This document shows, in pieces, positions 22,438 through 27,559 of a stretch of 27,559 nucleotides of DNA (positions are counted from its first letter, which is position 1; the number at the start of each line of letters is the position of its first letter). Source of the stretch: CAYXVF01 sp964468125 (GTDB lineage Bacteria; Myxococcota; XYA12-FULL-58-9; CAYXVF01); assembly GCA_964468125.1 (NCBI GenBank), contig CAYXVF010000083.1, positions 1-27,559 on the forward strand, given 5' to 3'. The notes under the pieces are model-generated. The model was not told the origin of the DNA, did no database searches, and saw only the letters and a list, made by a program, of their open reading frames with translations. A program made the position numbers and the translations under genes.

Positions 22438-23574
22438 ATGCTCCGCGCCGTTCGAGACCGCTATCGCTCGCTTCCGAAAGGGGTGCGTCGGGTCATCGGG
22501 ATCTCCGTCAAGGGGGCGATCACCTTCGCCGCCTTCTACTTCCTGCTGAGCGCAAAGATCCCCACCGAAGACGGTGGCCGGATTGCGGTTCTCGACGCGA
22601 TTCGGGAAAACCTCGCGGTCATCGAGCCCGCCACCTTCTGGCCCTTCGTGGCCGCGGCGGGCCTGATCAAGCTCGTTGGGGTCTTTGCCTCGATGTATCG
22701 CTGGCATCTTCTGCTCATCGGCCAGGGGATTCGCTTCAACTTCGGCCACATCGTCACGTCTTTTTTGATCGGGCGCTTCATCGGCACGTTTCTCCCGTCG
22801 ACCATTGGCCTCGATAGCTACAAGCTCTACGACGCTGCGAAGCACAGCAACCGGGTGGTGGAACCCGCTGCAGCGACCGCAGTGGAAAAAGTGATGGGGC
22901 TCTCGGGCGTGTTCCTGACGTTCCTCGTCGCTCTCCCCCTGGGCATGGGGATCTTCGAGGAGCATGCCACCACCGTGGCTGCGGTGACTGTTCCTTTGTC
23001 CCTCATGGTCATCGCAGGGCTGTTTGCCGCACTCTTCAAGCCCGAGCTCGTGCTCTGGTCAGTCCGTCTCGTCCCCACCGCTGGGCGCGAAAAGATCCGC
23101 GGGTTCGTTCATCGGGTGAGCAAGGCGGCGTCCGCCTACCGCGGGCGAGGTCGACTCATCGCCACGGCCATCGGCCTGTCCTTCACGGTGCACTTCTGCA
23201 CCGCCGCCATGTACTTCTTCACGGCGCTCGCCGTCGCGGCGGTTGGTGCGTCCTTCTGGGAAGTCACCCTCGCCTCATCAATTCAGATCTTTGCGACGGT
23301 CATGAGCCCATTTACGATCGCCGGCGAAGGGATCCGGGAAATCGTCCAGGCGTTGCTTCTCGCCAAGAAGATCGGGGCGAGCCAGTCCGTCCTGTCCGCT
23401 GCCTTGGGCTTTTGGGCCGGTGAGGCTGTCACGTCCATCGGCGCATGGTTCTTGTGGACGCGCAAACCGACCTACCGACCGCGGGTGGTGGAGCTCTCGG
23501 ACGCGCTCGACCCCGTGGTCGAGGAGCCCGATGCGGATCGAGCTCCGCCGCTTACCGCTTCAAGCGTCGGGTAG
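22438..23574 (+). CDS. Flippase-like membrane protein (YbhN/UPF0104, LPG synthase TM family)
   Basis: A 378-residue multi-spanning protein with seven to nine hydrophobic segments. It has the landmarks of the lysylphosphatidylglycerol synthase/YbhN membrane domain: YRWHLLLIGQGIRF (87-100), FLIGRFIGTFLPSTIGLDSYKLYDAAKHS (109-137), EK at 150-151 and SPFTIAGEGIREIVQALLL (290-308). In the family this domain moves charged or glycosylated lipids between leaflets; without the soluble synthase domain it is usually called flippase-like. ATG 22438 has GAGGAG about 11 nt upstream, a wide spacing. The 102-nt gap from the pilin-like gene contains a TATGTT element but no certain promoter. The last 15 nt overlap the convergent M20 gene. 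The substrate is unknown. Confidence 0.9.
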   Translation: MLRAVRDRYRSLPKGVRRVIGISVKGAITFAAFYFLLSAKIPTEDGGRIAVLDAIRENLAVIEPATFWPFVAAAGLIKLVGVFASMYRWHLLLIGQGIRFNFGHIVTSFLIGRFIGTFLPSTIGLDSYKLYDAAKHSNRVVEPAAATAVEKVMGLSGVFLTFLVALPLGMGIFEEHATTVAAVTVPLSLMVIAGLFAALFKPELVLWSVRLVPTAGREKIRGFVHRVSKAASAYRGRGRLIATAIGLSFTVHFCTAAMYFFTALAVAAVGASFWEVTLASSIQIFATVMSPFTIAGEGIREIVQALLLAKKIGASQSVLSAALGFWAGEAVTSIGAWFLWTRKPTYRPRVVELSDALDPVVEEPDADRAPPLTASSVG

Positions 23575-24729
23575 GTAGGCGGGCAGCGTCGCGTAGAAGG
23601 CGATCGATTTTTCGAGGTCTTCGATCTTCACGTGCTCATTCACCGGACCCGCGAGTCTCTCGTCGGAGGGTCCGAATCCAATCGTGGGAACGTTGGCCAC
23701 TCCCATCGTGTAGGTGCCCGCTGTCGAGCCATCCCAGCGGCTGACCTCAGGCGCCCGGTCGAAGACATTGCGATAGGCTGCACTCGCGCTCCTCACGAGC
23801 GGGTGCTCTTCCGGTAACACCCAGGTCGGAAAATATTTCTCCGTAGGAAGCCTTAGCCCGGTATAGCTCGGGGCGTCGTAGCCGACGAGCTCGACCTTGG
23901 CCTCGGCGGCACGCAGCGCCTCGCGCAGCTCCTTGATTGCCGAGCTGCGTCGCTCACCCGAAACGAGCCGGCGGTTGATGAGAAGACGAGCGCTTTCCGG
24001 TGGAACGTCCGCCCCGTTGTAGGCCGTCTCGATGTGAGTCACTTCTACCGAGGCTCGACCGAGAAAAGCGTCTTCGGGGAGGCGCGTATTGAGCTCTGAC
24101 ACGGCGTTTATGACTTGGGCGATCCGGGCGATGCACCCCGTGCTGCCTTCGAGCTCTAACTCGAGCTCCGCTCGCCCTCGATGTCCGCGGTGAATCCGCA
24201 TGTCCGTGGGCGCGCTCAAGACGACAAAGTGCGGGCGTTTGTTCTCTACGTCGAGGAGCGCTCGGTAGGCGAGGCCATCGCATTCTTTGGCTTGAACCGA
24301 GCCGACCACGTGAACCGTGGCGTCCGCCGACAGGTCGAGCTCGTGGATCAAGGCACCCGCGTAGACGAGCGCTGCCAGACCCGCCTTATTCTGTGCCACT
24401 CCGTGGCCGTAGATCTTGCCAGCGCGGACCTCGCCTTCGTAGGGGTCGTAGCGCCAGAGGCTACTGTCGCCGAGCGTCGGCGTATCCAGGTGAGCGTCGT
24501 AGTAGAGTTGAGCACGCCCGTCGCCGACAACCCCGATCACGTTCCCGAATCGGTCGACGTCGACCTTTGGGTAGCCGAGTTTGCGCATCTCGGTCCGGAC
24601 CAGGCGTGCGACATCGGCTTCACCGCGACTCCCGGAGGGCGTTCTCACGAGCTCACGGAGAAACTCGGCGCACTTCTGCCGCCGTTTCCGCGCGCCGGAC
24701 GCGATCCGTTCGCGCATCAGATCCATCAT
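23560..24729 (-). CDS. M20-family YgeY-like protein, probably catalytically dead
   Basis: A 389-residue homologue of M20 metallopeptidases, closest by eye to YgeY-type hydrolases (GKIYGHG, SAPTDMRIHRGHRGRAELEL, PTEKYFPTW, IGFGP). The fold is intact but the metal site is not. H80 and D82 (DAHLD) remain. Judged against YgeY as I remember it, the bridging Asp is Q113 (VAQNKAG), the catalytic Glu is A147, the metal Glu is K148, the ligand Glu of the EPT motif is A173, and the C-terminal His before PNE is G361. The His in the dimer-domain motif is also gone, with a shortened loop. A two-metal peptidase reaction is therefore unlikely; a binding or regulatory role is more plausible. Its ATG (24729) overlaps the TGA of the CAP/AgmX-tail gene, so the two are translationally coupled. 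Confidence 0.88.
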   Translation of the reverse strand: MMDLMRERIASGARKRRQKCAEFLRELVRTPSGSRGEADVARLVRTEMRKLGYPKVDVDRFGNVIGVVGDGRAQLYYDAHLDTPTLGDSSLWRYDPYEGEVRAGKIYGHGVAQNKAGLAALVYAGALIHELDLSADATVHVVGSVQAKECDGLAYRALLDVENKRPHFVVLSAPTDMRIHRGHRGRAELELELEGSTGCIARIAQVINAVSELNTRLPEDAFLGRASVEVTHIETAYNGADVPPESARLLINRRLVSGERRSSAIKELREALRAAEAKVELVGYDAPSYTGLRLPTEKYFPTWVLPEEHPLVRSASAAYRNVFDRAPEVSRWDGSTAGTYTMGVANVPTIGFGPSDERLAGPVNEHVKIEDLEKSIAFYATLPAYLPDA

Positions 24730-25829
24730 TCGCCGAAATCGAGGGGGAAGCTGACGGTGGTGGGGCCGCCGTACTTTGGCTCGGGGAAGCGAAGCTTTGC
24801 GGCGGTGGCGGTGACGCAGTTTTGCAGCGGGATATCGAGGGTGGTGTCATCGACGAGATCGACGTGGGTGACATCACCGGTTTTCGAGACATCGACGGAC
24901 AGCAGCATCCGGCCTTTGAGCTTCTTGCCCATCAGCTGCTTCAGACGCGCGTTATAGCACTTGCGAAACTCGGGGGCTGCGCGCGCGAAGGTCGAGCGCA
25001 CCTGCCCGTCCGTGAGCAGACCGACCACCTTTCCGCCTTGGGGGGGCGAGAAACGGATCGGGTGGCGCAGGGTGACCGGGATGTTCTTGTAGGGCTCGGG
25101 GAACTGCAGCCCGTTGACCACGGAGAGGACACAGGGATCGAATCGGGTCTTGTCGATTCCCCTGAGAAGCTTGGCGGAATCTACGTGCCCGCGCGGGCCA
25201 ATGCGGATCTCGAAGAGCACCTGACCTGAAAAGTTTGGATTTCTCTGAAGCTCGAGATCGTAGCAGCTCGCGCGCATCGCGTTCGCCGCTCCGTTCATGA
25301 CCGGATCGGTTTGCGATTTGGACAGACCCGGTTGCCCCGCGCGAGGGTCTCTGTCCTTAGCCAGAAGGAGCATCACCTGAAAGAAAGGCTCTTCCGCGGG
25401 GGCGAAGAAGCCACCGATGCCGACGCGCGCGAACTCGCCGCCCAGGGCCTCGCGCAGCTCACGGTCCTTCTTGATCGCCGCGAACAGCTGCTGCGCGCTC
25501 TCGCCATAGATCAGCTGAAAGTAGTAGCCGAAGGGGGCGAGCTTGCGCGAATCGATGAGCTTTGGAAGCTCGCCCGCGTTTGCCTGGCCGCGGGCGACCC
25601 GTTCGGCCTGGGCCCGCGCGAATCCGCGCAGCGTGTTGTCTGCCCGCAGAGCTGTCTTGCCCTTGCGATAGGTCGTGTTCACGTGGCTGAGAAGCTCGGA
25701 TTCGACCTTTGCGGTCTCAGGCGAGACTTTGTTCAGGCCCCCCGGGGGGCCTAAGCCCTCTAGACCCTGCGCGTGGGCGACGCAGGGACCGAGCAGAAGC
25801 GACAGAATGCAGCAGACGCGCGCGACCAT
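24726..25829 (-). CDS. Secreted CAP-like protein with two AgmX/PglI-type C-terminal tails
   Basis: A 367-residue exported protein. A Sec signal covers about 1-21 (MVARVCCILSLLLGPCVAHA). Residues 40-158 look like a CAP/SCP domain (LLSHVNTTYRKGKTALRADNTLRGFARAQAERVA to ARVGIGGFF and QVMLLLAK), without an obvious catalytic His/Glu set. Two tails follow: tail 1 from C189 to C233 (CYDLELQ, GQVLFEIRIGPRGHVDSAKLL, FDPCVLSVVNGLQFPEP) and tail 2 from C291 to C338 (CYNARLKQL, GRMLLSVDVSKTGDVTHVDLV, LQNCVTATAAKLRFPEP), each with the paired Cys of the AgmX/PglI domain, a TonB-C-like fold common in myxobacteria. ATG 25829 starts directly with the signal; the long open frame upstream is not supported. It shares its divergent upstream region with a glycosyltransferase gene. 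Confidence 0.85.
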   Translation of the reverse strand: MVARVCCILSLLLGPCVAHAQGLEGLGPPGGLNKVSPETAKVESELLSHVNTTYRKGKTALRADNTLRGFARAQAERVARGQANAGELPKLIDSRKLAPFGYYFQLIYGESAQQLFAAIKKDRELREALGGEFARVGIGGFFAPAEEPFFQVMLLLAKDRDPRAGQPGLSKSQTDPVMNGAANAMRASCYDLELQRNPNFSGQVLFEIRIGPRGHVDSAKLLRGIDKTRFDPCVLSVVNGLQFPEPYKNIPVTLRHPIRFSPPQGGKVVGLLTDGQVRSTFARAAPEFRKCYNARLKQLMGKKLKGRMLLSVDVSKTGDVTHVDLVDDTTLDIPLQNCVTATAAKLRFPEPKYGGPTTVSFPLDFGE

Positions 25830-25970
25830 GGGCCTTCTCAGCGTAGCCGGTTCGCTGCAGTTGGCTAGAAAATCAGGGTATCGCCCGAAAGCGCTTCGCA
25901 GGCGCGAATTCGGCGGCGTTTGAGTGTTCACCAATGTCCGCTGCATATGGCTCGAGGCCACCAACGAGTG

Positions 25971-25976
25971 TAATAA
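25971..25976 (+). promoter_or_regulatory. Possible -10 element of the glycosyltransferase gene
   Basis: TAATAA at 25971-25976 stands out in GC-rich surroundings, 12 nt before the ATG at 25989. A start about 7 nt downstream would leave only about 6 nt of leader, and no Shine-Dalgarno site is present. The -35 region (TGGCTC at 25948) is weak. Confidence 0.35.
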
Positions 25977-25988
25977 TCGCCCCTCCTG

Positions 25989-27134
25989 ATGGATTCGCTG
26001 AGCATCCTTCACCTCCTTGCCTATCCGCTCTACAGCGGACCGGTGGCGCCGACCCTGGGGCTCGCCCGCCAGCAGGCTGTCGACGGTCACCGAGTGGCCA
26101 TTGTTTGCGACAGTAAACGCGGAAACTTCGATGGATTCGAGGAAGCGGCGCTCCCTCGACTTCAGGAGAGCGGGCTCTACGTTGACCTAGGACTCGCGCT
26201 GTCGACCAAGTCTACGCCCATCGAGCTCATGCGCGACGTTGCCCGTTTGCGCGCCCATCTGAAGAGAAACCCCGTGGATGTGGTGCACGTGCACATGTCT
26301 CACGACCACAGCCTCGCGACGGTTGCGCGGCAGGGCTTGGGGCCCGCACCGGCTTTGATCCGAACCTTTCACGCGGCCCGCTCTCTCGAGCAGCGCCTAG
26401 GCCAAAAGGTTCTGAACCGCTCCGCGGACGGTTGGATCGCCCGAAACCGAGAAGACTACGAGCGCGCGCTCGAAGCCTTCGAGTTGCCGGAGAACCGCAC
26501 CCGACTCATACCGGGCAGCATCGACCCGGAGATGTTCGTCGCCGTGTCGGAAGAGGACCGCGCGCGCGCGAAACGCGAGCTCGGTCTGCCCGAGGATTCG
26601 CGAGTCGTCGGGCACGTGGCGCTGATCGCCGAGCGAGGTCAGGAAGAGCTTCTCGACGCATTGACGATGGTCAGCGACGAACGTCTTCACCTCCTCTTTG
26701 TCGGCAAAGGCGAGGCAGAGGCGGCGCTGCGGTCACGTGTCGAGGAGCGAGGTCTCGCTGGACGGGCGCATTTCACGGGCTACCTCCGGGATGCGGCGCT
26801 GCTGCGGGCCTACGCTGCGATGGACGCAGCGTTCGTCGCGGGCCCGGGGAACGACTCGTCCGTCCGTTCGGCGCTCGAAGCGATGAGCTCTGCCCTACCT
26901 GTGATCGGTATCGAGGTGGGGGCCATCAAAGATGTCTTGAATGACGAGAGCGGTTACCGGGTTGAGGACCGCAGTCCCGTCGCCATCGCCGAAGCGCTTC
27001 GCGCGTTTTTAGAAGACAACGCAGCCGTGGAGCGCGGTCAGCGCGGTCGCGAGCGGATCCTCAGCGAGCGTCGAGTACAGCAGGAGAGCGCACGCACGCT
27101 CGAGCTCTACCGACTGTGTTTGGTTCGTCGTTGA
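25989..27134 (+). CDS. GT-B glycosyltransferase (GT4-like)
   Basis: A 381-residue soluble glycosyltransferase. The N-terminal half holds the acceptor domain with ILHLLAYPLYSGPVAPTLGLARQQAVDGHRVAIV and the segment VDVVHVHMSHDHSLATVARQG (about 95-115). The C-terminal half holds the donor domain: LIPGSIDPEMF, VVGHVALIAERGQEELLDALTMV, LLFVGKGEAEAALRSRVEERGL and HFTGYLRDAALLRAYAAMDAAFVAGPG, and the nucleotide-sugar motif reads D-x7-E (about 288-296, in NDSSVRSALEAM) instead of E-x7-E. The ending SALPVIGIEVGAIKDVLND is typical. It likely adds a sugar to a lipid, polysaccharide or protein; the acceptor is unknown. No Shine-Dalgarno site precedes ATG 25989. A small membrane-protein gene follows 31 nt later. 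Confidence 0.9.
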   Translation: MDSLSILHLLAYPLYSGPVAPTLGLARQQAVDGHRVAIVCDSKRGNFDGFEEAALPRLQESGLYVDLGLALSTKSTPIELMRDVARLRAHLKRNPVDVVHVHMSHDHSLATVARQGLGPAPALIRTFHAARSLEQRLGQKVLNRSADGWIARNREDYERALEAFELPENRTRLIPGSIDPEMFVAVSEEDRARAKRELGLPEDSRVVGHVALIAERGQEELLDALTMVSDERLHLLFVGKGEAEAALRSRVEERGLAGRAHFTGYLRDAALLRAYAAMDAAFVAGPGNDSSVRSALEAMSSALPVIGIEVGAIKDVLNDESGYRVEDRSPVAIAEALRAFLEDNAAVERGQRGRERILSERRVQQESARTLELYRLCLVRR

Positions 27135-27165
27135 GCGTCCGTTCGCGAGAAGGCACAATACCGAT

Positions 27166-27447
27166 ATGGGTGACAAGCGCGATGGGGACACGAAGCAGCT
27201 GGTCGCCGAGGCCGAAGCCCTCGCGGGCAAAGCCAATGCTGGAGGCCGAGAGCAGAGCACTCGCGAGCTCGTGAGCTCGGCGGAGCGTTTGCTGAGCAAG
27301 GAGCCCAAAGAGGCGCCGAAGCTCTCCCCCGTGCCGCTCTTGGTGATCACGTTCATCGTGATCATCTTCGGAATTCTCGGGATCTACTCGTCCTATGGCA
27401 CCTCGATGGGGGAAGGTACCGCCCCAGCGGAAACGTCCGGGGAGTAG
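27166..27447 (+). CDS. Small single-pass membrane protein
   Basis: A 93-residue protein I cannot assign. Residues 1-52 are polar and helical (TKQLVAEAEALAGKANAGG, then ELVSSAERLLSKEPKEAPK), followed by one strong membrane helix at about 55-77 (PLLVITFIVIIFGILGIYS) and a short tail. It has no signal-peptide cleavage site, so it is probably an inner-membrane protein with its N-terminal part in the cytoplasm. It follows the glycosyltransferase gene by 31 nt and is probably co-transcribed; a helper role there is only guesswork. No terminator is visible before the tRNA promoter. Confidence 0.75.
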   Translation: MGDKRDGDTKQLVAEAEALAGKANAGGREQSTRELVSSAERLLSKEPKEAPKLSPVPLLVITFIVIIFGILGIYSSYGTSMGEGTAPAETSGE

Positions 27448-27466
27448 GGCACGAAGCGCGTTCGGC

Positions 27467-27495
27467 TTGCGGGATCGCGGGGAGTCGCGTATAGG
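27467..27495 (+). promoter_or_regulatory. Sigma-70-type promoter for the terminal tRNA-like gene
   Basis: TTGCGG (27467-27472) and TATAGG (27490-27495) are separated by exactly 17 nt and lie 14 nt before the tRNA-like start at 27510. Both boxes match the consensus at four or more positions, and the position fits a stable RNA gene. Confidence 0.6.
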
Positions 27496-27509
27496 CTCGC
27501 GGCATTGGT

Positions 27510-27559
27510 CGGGGCGTAGCTCAGTCTGGCTAGAGCCAGAGAGCACGTGGGAGCCTGCT
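27510..27559 (+). tRNA. 5' part of a tRNA-Pro-like gene, cut at the window end
   Basis: CGGGGCG (27510-27516), TA, D-stem GCTC (27519-27522) pairing with GAGC (27533-27536) and a 10-nt D-loop match the start of bacterial tRNA-Pro. The remaining 23 bases do not fold into a normal anticodon arm: a GTGGGAG string is present but no 5-bp stem closes a 7-base loop. Either the end of this contig is erroneous or the sequence is not a functional tRNA. The 3' part lies outside the window. Confidence 0.5.

Noticed and set aside
25830..26090. N-terminal extension of the CAP/AgmX-tail gene
   Set aside because: The extra 87 codons lack conserved features and run into the divergent promoter region and the opposite gene; the shorter start begins directly with a signal peptide.

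Overview
The window is GC-rich and densely coded, and reads like a chromosomal contig end from a myxobacterium-like bacterium (Myxococcota, formerly Deltaproteobacteria). This is inferred from gene content: a secreted protein with two AgmX/PglI-type C-terminal tails, a receiver-like/DUF4388/J-like scaffold protein with a very long Glu/Arg helix, a membrane-anchored Hanks-type kinase, many lipoproteins with relaxed lipoboxes, and a complete pilin-like sequence behind a lipoprotein signal. No phage, insertion sequence or CRISPR array is seen.

Layout. (A) 1-2766, all minus strand: five small unassigned or weakly assigned genes, including a TPR protein of SycD/LcrH type and a 193-residue protein whose last 19 residues resemble type III secretion needle subunits. 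A strong terminator at 1522-1559 and a leader of about 500 bases divide this block. (B) 2822-6199, minus strand: def, fmt and a transmembrane Ser/Thr kinase in a tight row. (C) 6286-8715: the pseudo-receiver/coiled-coil/DUF4388/J-like protein, interrupted by a 100-N assembly gap inside a 45-bp coding repeat. (D) 8801-11295: two divergently transcribed secreted proteins with a lectin/glucanase-like look. (E) 11344-15209: priA coupled to a LolA-like gene, then smpB on the other strand. (F) 15244-19081: a Tat-exported carotenoid oxygenase with a DUF2141 partner, diverging from a histidine kinase/NarL-type regulator pair; the shared upstream region carries a 14-bp direct repeat. (G) 19149-23574: a DEDDh exonuclease with an extra C-terminal domain, a secreted protein of unknown function, the lipoprotein-pilin chimera and a flippase-like membrane protein. 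(H) 23560-25829, minus: a CAP-like/AgmX-tail secreted protein translationally coupled to an M20 peptidase homologue that has lost most of its metal ligands. (I) 25989 to the end: a GT-B glycosyltransferase, a small membrane protein, and a promoter followed by the 5' part of a tRNA-Pro-like gene cut by the window end.

The points most worth attention are the possible type III secretion-like locus at the left end, the lipoprotein-pilin chimera (21697-22335), the M20 pseudoenzyme with its exported partner (23560-25829), the pseudo-receiver scaffold (6286-8715) and the direct-repeat operator between the carotenoid-cleavage operon and the two-component pair (17209-17246). Function calls rest on motif reading without database searches.
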